Below, in pieces: positions 15,172-24,138 of a DNA stretch of 64,000 nt. The stretch comes from DASVBE01 sp963770375. Lineage in GTDB: Bacteria; Actinomycetota; Actinomycetes; Streptosporangiales; Streptosporangiaceae. Each line of letters begins with the position of its first letter. The first letter of the stretch is position 1. The stretch is from NCBI GenBank assembly GCA_963770375.1, contig CAVYPM010000021.1, positions 1-64,000 of the forward strand. The letters are read 5' to 3'. The position numbers and the translations under genes were made by a program. A model generated the notes under the pieces. It was not told the origin of the DNA. It worked only from the letters and a program-made list of their open reading frames with translations, and did not search any database.

Positions 15172-18012
15172 TCAGGTCCGGCGCATGGCCCCCGGCGGCG
15201 CGGAGGCGTCCTGCGCGGGCTGGGCCTCGAGGGCGGCTGCGAGGTGCGCGCGTGAGCGGATGCCGAGCTTCTGGAATGCGTGGGTCAGGTGCGTCTCGAC
15301 GGTGCGGGGTGTCACGTACAGCCGCTCGGCGATGGCGCGGTTGCCGTGCCCGCAGGCGGCCAGCTGGGCGACGCGGTGCTCGGCCGGCGTCAGCGCGCCG
15401 GGGCCGCTGAGTGCGCTGCGCCGTGGCCGGGCGCCGGCCGCGTTGAGCTCCTGGTGCGCGCGGCGGGCCAGCAGCAGCATGCCGCCCTGGTCGGCCTGTT
15501 CCAGGGCCCGGCGGAGCGGGGCGCGGGCCTCGGCCCGCCGGTTGGCTCTGCGCAGCGCGGAGCCCAGGGCGAGCAGGGCGCGGGTGTGCTCGAGCCGGGC
15601 CGGCGATCCAGCCAGGATGGTGACCGCCTGCTCCAGCAGGGGGAACGGGTCGGCCGTGGTGCGGGCGAGCAGGCGCAGGGCGGCGCCGCGGGCGCCCGGC
15701 GTGCCGAGCTGGTCGCTGAGCTCGAGCTGCTCCCGCGCCAGTCGCTGGGCCTGCGCGCTGTCCCCGAGGATGACCAGCGCCTCGGCGGCCTCAGCGCGCC
15801 AGCTGGCCAGCACTGGATGGCGGACGCCGAACTCGGCGGCCCGGGCCGCCGCCATCCGGGCGTCGGCCAGCGCATCCTCGGGCCGGTGCTGCGCCAGCCG
15901 CAGCCGCGCGCGGCTCTGCAGCACCAGCAGCGCGGCGAGCGCGCCAGCGGGCGGTTCGCCCTGCTGGCCCGCGGCGGTCAGCGCCAGGTCGGCCCCGGCC
16001 AGGTCGTCTGCCTCCACCAGCGCGTCGAGGAGGAACGACAGGCACCACAGCATCGCCGGCGCAGGTGCCACGGGAAGCTTGTAGTCGAACGCCAGCCGGG
16101 CGTCCGCTTCGGCGTCACGTATCTGGCCCGCCCGGACCAGCGCCATGGCCCGGAGCATGCAGCCGTGCGCGAGTGCGATCAGCCAGCCGCGGGGGCGCGC
16201 GACGTCGATGAGCGCGCCGCACTGCGCGACCGCGGTCGCCAGCTCGTCGTCCAGGATCAGCTGCAGCGTGGCCACCGTGGCCAGCAGTGAGCCGGGCTCT
16301 GCGGCCAGCGCATCCTGCTCCAGCGCCGGACGCAGCAGCGCCTGGGTCTCGGCCGCGGGGCGGTTATCGATTATGCCGCCCACGATCGCCGCGGCTGCCC
16401 GCCACAGCTCCAGCGCCGATGATCCGGGCGGGCGTTCGTGCGCGTAGCGGCGGGCCTCCGCGATGGTCGAGGCGTCCACCAGGCCGTTGGGCACCAGCTC
16501 GGCCTCGAGCCGTTCCCGTAGTTCCGCCGGATAGCTCCCGGACTGGCCGAGCGCTTGACGGCACAGGGCGACGGCCTCGCCGAAACGCCCGATCAGGCCC
16601 AGGGCCCGCGCGCCGCTCAGCGCGATCTCGCCGCGCTGGACCGGGGTGGCGGCGACGGCGACTGCCTCGTGCAGCAGGTCGTAGGCATCCGGTTGCAGGT
16701 ACGCCGCGAGCGCGAGGCCGAGCTCGAGCCGCACGTCCGCGTCCCCGGCGGCATCCGGTGGCGGTTCGGCGGCCGCGCGGCGCAGGTAGGCCGCAGCGCT
16801 TTGCGGTGCGCCGCGCGCGCTGGCCTGGCGGGCCGCCTCGCGCAGGGTCGCGACGGTGGCCGCCTCGCGGGCCGGCTCGGTGCGCAGCAGGTGCAGCCCG
16901 ATACGCTCCGGGCCGGCGCGCTCGGCTGACAGCAGGGCCGCCGCCGCAGCGTGCCAGAGCGCCCGCTCGCTGCGGGGCAGGCTCGCGTACAGCGTTCCCG
17001 CGATCAGCGGATGCGCGAGCACCAGCTCCGGGCCGTCCTCGACCAGCCCGGCGGCCCGCAGCGCGTCCGCGGCGCGGGCCGCGTCAGTCGCCTCGAGCCG
17101 GGCCAGCACGGCGGCGTGCCGCAACGGCGTGCCGGAGCCGAGGACCGCCACCGCGCGGGCCAGCGGCCCGGCACCGCCGGGCAGCCGGGCGAGCTGACGG
17201 TCGATGACCCGCGCGACCTGCTCGGACCCGAACGTCCCCAGCCGCGCCGCGGCCTCATCGTCAGGGGCGATGCCATCGGCGGTCAGCTGGGTCAGCAGGG
17301 CGCCGAGCAGGAACGGGTTGCCGCCGGTGACGGCGTGGCAGGCCTGGGCGAATCCGGCGCTGGCCGCTGGCAGGCGCTCGCGCACCAGCGTCTGCACCGC
17401 CGCCGGGCCCAGCGCCCGCGGGCGCACCGGCGCCTCCGGCGCGCTGGCCAGCAGCTCGGCGAGCAGGTCGGGCGCGGCCGCCGGCTCACCCGAGCGCACC
17501 GCGCAGAGCACGCCGATCGGCACCTCGTCAAGGGACTGCGCCAGCAGCGCCAGCCAGCGCAGGGACGGGGCGTCAGCCCAGTGGACATCATCGATGGCGA
17601 ACACGGCTGGGCCGCGGTCGCCGAGGTTGCTGGCCAGCCACACCAGCCCGCGGACGGCGGCATGCATGGCGTCGCCCGCGTGGGCCGGCTCCCCCGCCTC
17701 GGGCGCGAGGACCCGCCCGGCCAGTCCCGCGGCGCCCGCGGTCAGCTCGGCCCAGTCCGGGCGGGTGCGCAGCGGGTCGAATAGCTGACGAGCCATCCCC
17801 CAGGCGGCGTTCTGCTCCAGCGGGCTGCACCGGGCGCGCAGCACCACCGCTCCGCCGGCCCGCGCGGTCGCGGCCGCCGCGGCCAGCAGGGTCGACTTCC
17901 CGATGCCGGCCGGGCCCGCCACCACGATCACGCGCCCCGAGCCCAGCCGCGCCTGGGCGAGACGGCGGCCGAGCTCGCCCAGCTCGGCGTCACGGTCCAG
18001 CAACGCCCCCAT
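15172..18012 (-). CDS. Large LuxR-family ATPase regulator (LAL type)
   Basis: 946-residue transcriptional regulator. AAA-type ATPase N-terminus with Walker A GPAGIGKST (33-41) and Walker B region AVFAIDDVHWAD, a long helical TPR-like middle, and a C-terminal LuxR helix-turn-helix with LTPAEHRVAQLAACGHGNRAI and VTPRTVETHLTHAFQKLG. Members of this class activate catabolic or antibiotic operons after binding a small effector and ATP. It is divergent from the methyltransferase/monooxygenase pair and is the obvious candidate activator. ATG 18012 sits directly before the conserved LLDRDAEL; the longer upstream frame is rejected. Confidence 0.88.
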   Translation of the reverse strand: MGALLDRDAELGELGRRLAQARLGSGRVIVVAGPAGIGKSTLLAAAAATARAGGAVVLRARCSPLEQNAAWGMARQLFDPLRTRPDWAELTAGAAGLAGRVLAPEAGEPAHAGDAMHAAVRGLVWLASNLGDRGPAVFAIDDVHWADAPSLRWLALLAQSLDEVPIGVLCAVRSGEPAAAPDLLAELLASAPEAPVRPRALGPAAVQTLVRERLPAASAGFAQACHAVTGGNPFLLGALLTQLTADGIAPDDEAAARLGTFGSEQVARVIDRQLARLPGGAGPLARAVAVLGSGTPLRHAAVLARLEATDAARAADALRAAGLVEDGPELVLAHPLIAGTLYASLPRSERALWHAAAAALLSAERAGPERIGLHLLRTEPAREAATVATLREAARQASARGAPQSAAAYLRRAAAEPPPDAAGDADVRLELGLALAAYLQPDAYDLLHEAVAVAATPVQRGEIALSGARALGLIGRFGEAVALCRQALGQSGSYPAELRERLEAELVPNGLVDASTIAEARRYAHERPPGSSALELWRAAAAIVGGIIDNRPAAETQALLRPALEQDALAAEPGSLLATVATLQLILDDELATAVAQCGALIDVARPRGWLIALAHGCMLRAMALVRAGQIRDAEADARLAFDYKLPVAPAPAMLWCLSFLLDALVEADDLAGADLALTAAGQQGEPPAGALAALLVLQSRARLRLAQHRPEDALADARMAAARAAEFGVRHPVLASWRAEAAEALVILGDSAQAQRLAREQLELSDQLGTPGARGAALRLLARTTADPFPLLEQAVTILAGSPARLEHTRALLALGSALRRANRRAEARAPLRRALEQADQGGMLLLARRAHQELNAAGARPRRSALSGPGALTPAEHRVAQLAACGHGNRAIAERLYVTPRTVETHLTHAFQKLGIRSRAHLAAALEAQPAQDASAPPGAMRRT

Positions 18013-18178
18013 TTTCAGGAAGCTAACGCCGCCCCGCGGGCACCGCAAGCGCTTGCCCGGCTGGCCTGGCGCAAACCGCAAAACCTCGTGGCCCGTCCCA
18101 CGATGCGGCTGCCGCGGCCCCCGGCGAGCATCGGTCGCAGAGACCAGCACGAGCAAAGATCGCACGCGAAGGGCACCG

Positions 18179-19021
18179 ATGAGCACGACCGAAGCCGTAC
18201 CACGGCAGGGCCGCTATGCGCTGGGGCACTCACCGTCCGAGCAAGAGCGGCTGCGCGCCCAGGCGCGGATCTGGGAAGCCGCGACCGGACGGCTGCTGGA
18301 CCAGATCGGCCTTGCCCCCGGGGCCAGCTGCCTGGACGCTGGCTGCGGGCCCGGCGAGACGATGCGCTTGATGGCCCAGCGGACCGGGCCAGCGGGCCAC
18401 GTGCTCGGCATCGATGCGGACGGCACGCTGGGCGCCGCGGCCGTGGCCATGCTGCACGGCACGGGGCACCGCAACGGCCGCTTCATCCAGTACGATCTCG
18501 CCGCCGGCGGACCGGTCCCTGGCGGGCCGTTCGACGTTGTCTTCGCGCGGCTGCTGCTGTTCCACCTTCCGCAGCGCGTCGCCGTTCTGGCCCGGCTCTG
18601 GGACGCGGTCGCCCCAGGCGGCCACCTGGTCGTCCAGGACTACGACATCCGCAGCGCCGGTGTGCTGCCTGCCCTCGGCAGCGTCAGCGAACTGCTCCGG
18701 GTAATCACTGCCGCGTTCACCGCGGCGGGCTGCGACGTGCACGCCGGTGCGCACCTTGCGCAGCTGTTCGCGCAGGCCGGCGCCGGGAGCCCGGACGGCA
18801 CCGACGTGGCCGGCCGGATCGAGCCACTGGCCAGTGGCCGCGCCCTGTTCGAGAGCACTTTCCGTAGTGTCCTGCCGGCCGCCCTGGCCTCCGGCATCAC
18901 CACGAAGACGGACGCCGACGCGGCACTGGCCGCGATCGGCCGCGACGCCATCCGCCATGCCGACCGCCCGGTCCTGTGGCCGCTGCTCATCGGCGCCTGG
19001 AAGCGCAAGGAGAAGGAGTAA
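18179..19021 (+). CDS. SAM-dependent class I methyltransferase
   Basis: 280-residue methyltransferase. SAM motif I CLDAGCGPGE (51-60), acidic loop GHVLGIDAD, motif II region FDVVFARLLLFHLP and post-II APGGHLVVQDYD. Small-molecule methyltransferase of unknown substrate. It ends 4 nt before the start of the FAD monooxygenase; the two form an operon divergent from the LuxR regulator. A methyltransferase plus flavin enzyme plus dedicated LAL regulator suggests a small tailoring pathway. Confidence 0.85.
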   Translation: MSTTEAVPRQGRYALGHSPSEQERLRAQARIWEAATGRLLDQIGLAPGASCLDAGCGPGETMRLMAQRTGPAGHVLGIDADGTLGAAAVAMLHGTGHRNGRFIQYDLAAGGPVPGGPFDVVFARLLLFHLPQRVAVLARLWDAVAPGGHLVVQDYDIRSAGVLPALGSVSELLRVITAAFTAAGCDVHAGAHLAQLFAQAGAGSPDGTDVAGRIEPLASGRALFESTFRSVLPAALASGITTKTDADAALAAIGRDAIRHADRPVLWPLLIGAWKRKEKE

Positions 19022-19025
19022 GCCA

Positions 19026-20600
19026 ATGCCCGGCAGCAACGGTGATCAGGTTCTTATCCTGGGCGGCAGCATCGCGGGCCTGCTGGCGGCGCGGGTGCTG
19101 GCGGAGCGGTTCGAGCGGGTGGTGGTCGTCGAGCGGGATCCGCTGCCGCAGATCGGCGAGCACCGGCGGGGCGTGCCGCACGGCCGGCACCTGCACGGCC
19201 TGCACCCGCGCGGCCGCGAGATTCTCGACGAGCTGTTCCCCGGCTTCACCGAAACACTGATCGCCGACGGCGCGGTGGGCTGCGACATCCTGGGCGATCT
19301 GCGCTGGCAGCTCTCCGGGCACCAGCTGCGGCAAGCGGCCATCGGCCTGCCGGCGCTGTTCGCCAGCCGCCCCTTCCTGGAGGGCCACGTCCGGGCCATG
19401 GTCCAGCGCCTGCCCGCGGTCCGCATTCTCGAGCAGCGCTCGATCTGCGGCCTCACCACCACACCGGACCGGAAGACGATCACCGGTGCCGAGGTCCGCC
19501 CGGCCGCCGGCGGCGAGCCGGAGCGGATAGCCGCCAGCCTGGTGCTCGACGCTACCGGGCGGGGCTCGCGGACCCCGGTCTGGCTGGGCGAGCTCGGCTA
19601 CCCGCAGCCAGCCCAGGACCGGGTCGAGATCGGTCTCGGCTACGCCACACGGACCTACCGGCTGCGCCCGGGCGCCATGGCCGGCGACCAGATGATCCTC
19701 ACCGCGGCCACCCCCGCCAACCCGCGCACCGGTGTGCTGGCCGTCACCGAGGGCGGCCGCCACATGCTGACCATCGCCGGCATCAGCGGTGACCACCCGC
19801 CGGCCGACCCCGCGGGATTCGACGCCTTCGTCGCCGCGCTGCCCACCGCCGACATCGCCGCCGCTATCGCAGGTGCCCAGCCGCTGGACAACCCGGTGCC
19901 GTTCCGGTTCCCGGCCAGCGTGCGCCACCGCTATGAGCGGCTCACCCGCTTCCCGGCCGGGCTGCTGGTGATCGGCGACGCCGTATGCTCCTTCAACCCG
20001 GTCTACGGGCAGGGCATTACCGTCGCCGCGGTGCAGGCCATGACCCTGCGCCGCCTGCTCACCCGGCCCGCCGTGCCAGACGCCCGGCGCTATTTCCGCG
20101 CCATCGCCGCGGCGATCGATGTGCCGTGGGACATCGCGGTCGGCGCCGACCTAGCGTTCCCCCAGATTCCCGGCCCGCGCCCGGCGAAGGTGCGGCTGAT
20201 CAACTCTTACCTGCCGCGGCTGCACCACGCCGCCACCCGCGACGACACACTGGCGACCGCACTGGTCAGGGTTATCGGGCTCAAGGACCGCCCGCAAACT
20301 CTGCTGCGCCCGGACCGCGTTATCCGGGTTCTGCACGGCAACCGGGCGGCCAGCAGGAAGCCCCCGCGCGCCGAAGCCGGCGAAGGCTGGCCGTCAGGAG
20401 GCGGCCGGGAGGCCGAGGGCCCTGATGCTCAGGGCGTCCAGGGTGTCCAGGAGGCGCTCGGTGCCGGGAGGGTCGCCCTGGACGAGCCAGAGGTACAGGG
20501 AATGGTCGACCATCGCCGCCAGCGCGCGGGCGGTCATCTCGGGATCGAGGTCCCCGGGGACGAGCCCCGCCCGCTGCCAGCGCGCGATCGCTCTGGCTGA
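19026..20600 (+). CDS. FAD-dependent monooxygenase/dehydrogenase of the geranylgeranyl-reductase-like class
   Basis: Flavoprotein with FAD motif VLILGGSIAGLLAA near the N-terminus, the VVVERDPLP strand end, and the second flavin motif LLVIGDAVCSFNPVYGQG. In this family (para-hydroxybenzoate-hydroxylase fold) such proteins hydroxylate, halogenate or reduce small lipophilic substrates. The conserved domain ends near position 20340; the last 70 codons are low complexity and run antisense through the TetR-like gene at 20394-20789. The real stop may therefore have been displaced by a small indel. Second gene of an operon with the methyltransferase. Confidence 0.8.
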   Translation: MPGSNGDQVLILGGSIAGLLAARVLAERFERVVVVERDPLPQIGEHRRGVPHGRHLHGLHPRGREILDELFPGFTETLIADGAVGCDILGDLRWQLSGHQLRQAAIGLPALFASRPFLEGHVRAMVQRLPAVRILEQRSICGLTTTPDRKTITGAEVRPAAGGEPERIAASLVLDATGRGSRTPVWLGELGYPQPAQDRVEIGLGYATRTYRLRPGAMAGDQMILTAATPANPRTGVLAVTEGGRHMLTIAGISGDHPPADPAGFDAFVAALPTADIAAAIAGAQPLDNPVPFRFPASVRHRYERLTRFPAGLLVIGDAVCSFNPVYGQGITVAAVQAMTLRRLLTRPAVPDARRYFRAIAAAIDVPWDIAVGADLAFPQIPGPRPAKVRLINSYLPRLHHAATRDDTLATALVRVIGLKDRPQTLLRPDRVIRVLHGNRAASRKPPRAEAGEGWPSGGGREAEGPDAQGVQGVQEALGAGRVALDEPEVQGMVDHRRQRAGGHLGIEVPGDEPRPLPARDRSG

Positions 20601-20789
20601 GCGCCCGACGGATGCGGCGCGGTGCTTGCGCCGCATCTCCTGGAACTCCTCGTTGAACGTCGCGACCTGCTCGATGATCGCCATCATCTTCGCGTTGCGC
20701 AGGTACGACTCGTAGTAGGCGCGGTTGGCGCGGCGGATGCGGGCGGCGGGCTCCGGTCCCGCGTCGGGGACGAGGGGGTGCTGCGTCAT
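20394..20789 (-). CDS. TetR-type ligand domain without DNA-binding domain
   Basis: 131-residue protein whose whole length resembles the C-terminal dimerisation/ligand half of TetR regulators (RANRAYYESYLRNAKMMAI, WQRAGLVPGDLDPEMTARALAAMVD, LLDTLDAL). The N-terminal helix-turn-helix of about 60 residues is absent. Upstream there is only 64 nt before the divergent VOC gene, and no frame there encodes one. Either a 5'-deleted regulator or a free-standing ligand-binding partner. It overlaps the 3' end of the convergent monooxygenase frame. Confidence 0.65.
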   Translation of the reverse strand: MTQHPLVPDAGPEPAARIRRANRAYYESYLRNAKMMAIIEQVATFNEEFQEMRRKHRAASVGRSARAIARWQRAGLVPGDLDPEMTARALAAMVDHSLYLWLVQGDPPGTERLLDTLDALSIRALGLPAAS

Positions 20790-20799
20790 ATCCTTGCTA

Positions 20800-20813
20800 T
20801 GACTGTCAAGTCA
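20800..20813. promoter_or_regulatory. Palindrome in divergent region
   Basis: TGACT-GTCA-AGTCA, perfect 5-bp arms, between the truncated TetR gene and the VOC gene. Likely the operator of the ancestral TetR regulator. Confidence 0.5.
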
Positions 20814-20853
20814 ACTTCGAGGGAGACGGCAGCGTTCCCGCCAGGGAGGGTCC

Positions 20854-21429
20854 GTGACGAATACCGAATTCGAGCTCGGCGGGATCAACCATCTCGCGCT
20901 GGTCTCGTCCGACATGAAGCAGACAATCGACTTTTACTCCGGCGTCCTGGGCATGCCGCTGATCAAGACGCTCGACCTGCCGAACGGCATGGGGCAGCAC
21001 TTCTTCTTCGACTGCGGCGGCGGCGACTGCCTGGCGTTCTTCTGGTTCCCGGACGCGCCCGACGGCGTCCCGGGCGTCTCCGCGCCGAAGACCCGGCCCG
21101 AACAGGGCGAGCTGCTCAGCGCGGTCGGCTCGATGAACCATGTCGCCTTCCATGTCCCCGCGGCCAGGTTCGAGGAGTACCGGCGCAGGCTCAAGGAGAA
21201 GGGCGTCGAGGTGAGCCCGATCCTCAACCACGACGACAGCCCGTCCGGCGTGTCCCGCGAGATGTACGACGGGGTGTTCGTCCGGTCGTTCTACTTCCAG
21301 GACCCGGACGGGATCCTGCTGGAGTTCGCCTGCTGGATGCGGACCTTCACCGGCGCGGACGTCGCCCACCAGCCGAAGACGTCCGCCGACCGTACCGCCG
21401 CAAAGGAGAAGCATGCCGCGCCTGCGTGA
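20854..21429 (+). CDS. VOC-family metalloenzyme (glyoxalase/extradiol dioxygenase fold)
   Basis: 191-residue two-module VOC protein. First beta-alpha-beta module: GINHLALVSSDMKQTIDFYSGVLGM with ligand His. Second module: SMNHVAFHVPAARFEEYRRRLKEKG and the end strand FYFQDPDGILLEF with ligand Glu. This pattern occurs in dioxygenases, glyoxalases and epimerases; the metal ligands His/His/Glu are present. GTG 20854 with GGGAGGG upstream. It overlaps the following AhpD-like gene by 17 nt, so the products are likely made together. Confidence 0.82.
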   Translation: MTNTEFELGGINHLALVSSDMKQTIDFYSGVLGMPLIKTLDLPNGMGQHFFFDCGGGDCLAFFWFPDAPDGVPGVSAPKTRPEQGELLSAVGSMNHVAFHVPAARFEEYRRRLKEKGVEVSPILNHDDSPSGVSREMYDGVFVRSFYFQDPDGILLEFACWMRTFTGADVAHQPKTSADRTAAKEKHAAPA

Positions 21430-22054
21430 GGTCCCCCGCGCCGAGGTCACCGACGAGCGCATCCTCTACTTCTACGACCGCCTGTTCGCGCCCGACCGCG
21501 ACCCGGCCGTCGACCACGGCACCGCGACCGGCTCGCCCGGCGACTGGTGGACGGTTTTCGCCCAGTCCCCGGACGTGTTCCGGCATGCCGTCCACGGCTT
21601 CGCTCTGTACCGCAACGCCGCCCTGGACCCGGTGCTCCGCGAACTCGGGCAGTGCCGGGCCGGCTGGGCGCGCGGCAGCCAGTTCGTCTTCTCGCAGCAC
21701 TGCAAGCAGATGCGGGCCCTGGGCATGACGGAGGAACGGATCCAGTCCATTCCGCACTGGCAGACGGCCGACTGCTACTCGCCGCTGGAACGGGCCGTCC
21801 TGGCCTACACCGATGGGCTCGTCCTGGACGGCGGCCGGGTGCCAGACGAGGTCTTCGCACGACTCAAGCAGCACCTTTCCGACCGGGAGATCCTGCAGCT
21901 CACATACATCACCTGCATGTACGACATGCATGCGACCATGGCGCGGGCGCTGCGGCTGGAGTTCGACGACCGTCCCGAGCCCGTTGTCGAGGTGGCCGCG
22001 CCCGAGGGCTACGGCAACCGTGATATTTCGGACGACCTCGCCGGAGAGAGCTGA
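21413..22054 (+). CDS. Carboxymuconolactone decarboxylase / AhpD-like protein
   Basis: 213-residue protein of the CMD/AhpD superfamily. The core helices LYRNAALDPVLRELG, FVFSQHCKQMRALGM and SPLERAVLAYTDGLV are characteristic; the second half repeats the helical hairpin (LSDREILQLTYITCMYDMHA). The QHC-x-x-M motif keeps one Cys and an adjacent His but not a full C-x-x-C, so peroxidase activity is unlikely and decarboxylase/isomerase-like chemistry is as probable. Translationally overlapped with the VOC gene: one small catabolic unit. Confidence 0.8.
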   Translation: MPRLREVPRAEVTDERILYFYDRLFAPDRDPAVDHGTATGSPGDWWTVFAQSPDVFRHAVHGFALYRNAALDPVLRELGQCRAGWARGSQFVFSQHCKQMRALGMTEERIQSIPHWQTADCYSPLERAVLAYTDGLVLDGGRVPDEVFARLKQHLSDREILQLTYITCMYDMHATMARALRLEFDDRPEPVVEVAAPEGYGNRDISDDLAGES

Positions 22055-22067
22055 TTCTGCCGCCCGG

Positions 22068-22089
22068 GCCGGCAGGCACGCCTGCCGGC
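22068..22089 (+). terminator. GC-rich hairpin after the VOC/AhpD operon
   Basis: Perfect inverted repeat GCCGGCAGGC / GCCTGCCGGC with a minimal loop, 13 nt after the AhpD-like stop codon. No T-run, as usual in high-GC terminators. Confidence 0.6.
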
Positions 22090-22442
22090 GCTAGCAACAT
22101 CGTTCCTGTTCCCGAACCGGCTGCCGGCCGTCGTTCTCACTCCCCCGGCGAGCGCAGCGAAGCCCGGACTCCCAGGCGCGCGTGCGGCTGGTACGCAGGC
22201 TCTGCGGAGTCCTCGAGGAAATCGATGCACGCCGGCGCCAGCAGCGTGCCGCGCCAGAGCTGCACCTCGGACTGTCGGGTCGCCGGCCAGGCCGGGGGGT
22301 GGAACTGGTTCCGCGCTCCCGCGGAGATCCGGAGTTCAAGATCGGACTGACGGCGCCGCCGCGAACCAGGACCGCCGAACGAGCCTGACCCGGCGGCAGT
22401 GGTGCTGCGGCGCGGGGATGCGTGCTGTGGGGCGAGGGTAGC
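22090..22442. other. Intergenic, no gene seen
   Basis: About 350 nt upstream of the PhzF gene. Frames here lack conserved content on both strands. It presumably carries the promoter for the PhzF/DUF1989 operon, but I cannot point to a clear -35/-10 pair. Confidence 0.5.
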
Positions 22443-23360
22443 GTGCCGCTTGTGGAACCACTCGGCAGGAACCAGGCGTTCGGCGGACTGTACGGCTCGT
22501 TCGCCAGGGGACGAGCGGGCGGCGGGGTGGCCGGCGTGGTCATCACCGGCACGCCCTTGGCACCAGAGGTCATGCAGCGGGTGGCCGCCGACTTCGCCGC
22601 CCCGACCACCGGCTTCATCGCCGTGAGCGAGCCGGCCACCGAAGCTACCCGGATCCTGGGGGCCCGGTTCTTCACCGTGCGCCAGGAGATCGGCGCTTGC
22701 GGCTACGTGACCATTGCCCTCGCGACGGCCCTCGCCGACCTCGGCGTATGGTCCGGCCGCGGCGACGGCTACCGGATCGTCGCCCCGGGCGGGACGTACG
22801 ACCTGGCCTTCGGGGCACCCGACGGCGGGTCCCCGCGGCCGGTACGCCTGGCGGTGAAGGTCCTGGGACATGAGGCGGGGGTCGACGCCGGCCTGGTGCA
22901 GCAGCTGACCGGGCTGGAACTGCTCGGTGAGTACCGGCCGGAGATCGTGTCCACGGGACTGCGCCACCTCGTCGTCCCGGTAGCCGACGCCGCGGCACTG
23001 CGGGCCTACGTGCCGCACCGGGCTGCGGCCGAGGAACTCGGCCGGGTGTTTGGCGTAGACACCATCGGGCTGGTCTCGCTCGACGGGGGAACACGCATCC
23101 ATCTGCGCGATCTGTGCGCCCCGATTGGCGACCTGGAGGAACCAGCGAGCGGAACCACCTGCGCCGCCGTCGCGGATTTCCTGGCCCGGCACGGCTGGCC
23201 GCCAGCGACGGCCAGCGGCGGAACGCGCGTCTACGTCATCACTCAGGGCGACGAGCTCGGGCGGCCAAGTGTGATCTCGGCCGAGGCACCGGCCGGCGAC
23301 CGGGTCGTGTCCATCACCGGCAGCGCGCGGCCGATCCTCACCGGAGAGCTTCATGTCTGA
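22443..23360 (+). CDS. PhzF-family isomerase-like protein
   Basis: 305-residue protein with the two-lobed diaminopimelate-epimerase-like fold of PhzF. Evidence is the RFFTVRQEIGACGYVTIALATAL segment, which corresponds to the active-site helix region of the family, and the second-lobe RVFGVDTIGLVSLDGG..IHLRDLCAPIG..EEPASGTTCAAVADFL. The usual E-x-x-x-CGH-AT is here E-I-G-ACGY-VT, so the conserved His is replaced by Tyr, which may alter chemistry. GTG 22443 has GGCGAGGG upstream. Twelve nt before the DUF1989 gene: likely one operon. The substrate is unknown; there are no phenazine genes nearby. Confidence 0.8.
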   Translation: MPLVEPLGRNQAFGGLYGSFARGRAGGGVAGVVITGTPLAPEVMQRVAADFAAPTTGFIAVSEPATEATRILGARFFTVRQEIGACGYVTIALATALADLGVWSGRGDGYRIVAPGGTYDLAFGAPDGGSPRPVRLAVKVLGHEAGVDAGLVQQLTGLELLGEYRPEIVSTGLRHLVVPVADAAALRAYVPHRAAAEELGRVFGVDTIGLVSLDGGTRIHLRDLCAPIGDLEEPASGTTCAAVADFLARHGWPPATASGGTRVYVITQGDELGRPSVISAEAPAGDRVVSITGSARPILTGELHV

Positions 23361-23372
23361 GCCCGGCGGTGC

Positions 23373-23978
23373 ATGATGAGCGACGGCGTCCAGGTCGTGC
23401 CGGCCGGGGGAAGCGCAACCCAGCGGCTGAGCGCCGGCCAGCTCATCAAGGTGATCAACACGTCCGGCACCCAGGTGATCGACTGCTGGGCGTTCACGCT
23501 TGCCGACACGCGTGAGTTCATGTCGATGGAGCACACCAGGGTGGAGATCGAGCGGGTGTCCCCCCGCCCCGGTGATCATCTCTACACGAACCGGCGGCGG
23601 CCGATCCTCACCTTCCTGCAGGACACCTCCCCCGGCGTGCACGACACGACTTTCGCCGCCTGCGACGTCTACCGGTACGAGCGCCTCGGGGCCAGGGGCT
23701 ACCACCGGAACTGCACGGACAACCTCGCCGCGGCCATGCAGGCGGCGGGCCTGGGCCTGGTCAGCACGCCATGTCCGCTGAATCTCTGGGAGAACTCCCA
23801 GGTACAGCCGGACGGCAGGCAGGTCATCGCTCCCCCGGTGTCCGCACCGGGCGACTTCGTGGTCCTCCGTGCGGAGCTGGACCTGATCCTCGTCTTCTCG
23901 GCCTGCCCGCAGGACATGGCCCCCACCAACGGCGTGAACGGGATACCCCAGGACGGGCATTTCGCCGTCCTGCCCTAG
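23373..23978 (+). CDS. DUF1989 / urea-carboxylase-associated family protein
   Basis: 201-residue protein of the family encoded beside urea carboxylases and aminomethyltransferases. Visible family motifs are GTQVIDCWAFTLAD, EFMSMEHTR, the HDTTFAACD segment, CPLNLWENSQV, and the C-terminal FSACPQDMAPTNGVNG, with conserved Cys/His that could bind metal. Role in the family is unclear. No urea carboxylase lies in the window; here its partner is a PhzF-like gene. Two adjacent ATGs (23373, 23376) are possible starts. Confidence 0.82.
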   Translation: MMSDGVQVVPAGGSATQRLSAGQLIKVINTSGTQVIDCWAFTLADTREFMSMEHTRVEIERVSPRPGDHLYTNRRRPILTFLQDTSPGVHDTTFAACDVYRYERLGARGYHRNCTDNLAAAMQAAGLGLVSTPCPLNLWENSQVQPDGRQVIAPPVSAPGDFVVLRAELDLILVFSACPQDMAPTNGVNGIPQDGHFAVLP

Positions 23979-24000
23979 AAGCCGCGGCTCGCGGGGCCGG

Positions 24001-24087
24001 GCGGCAGGCCGCAAGCTGGGTGACCGTGCCGGAAGCCTGCAGACGGTGCGCGGCGCGGGCTACCGCTTCACCACCCCGCCCGGATAG
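24001..24087 (+). pseudogene. OmpR/PhoB-type response regulator 3' remnant
   Basis: 29 codons ending in a stop read RKLGDRAGSLQTVRGAGYRFTT, the last helix and beta-hairpin of an OmpR-type winged helix (consensus LR-x-K-LG...TVRG-x-GY). No receiver domain or HTH precedes it; the upstream DNA belongs to the DUF1989 gene. Confidence 0.6.
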
Positions 24088-24138
24088 CCATCGCCGGCGG
24101 CGGCATCGGCGGTGACGACGCCCTAGGCTAACCGTGCC

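Noticed and set aside
22091..24014. 625-codon minus-strand frame across the PhzF/DUF1989 genes
   Set aside because: Shadow of the two plus-strand genes; no domain recognised.
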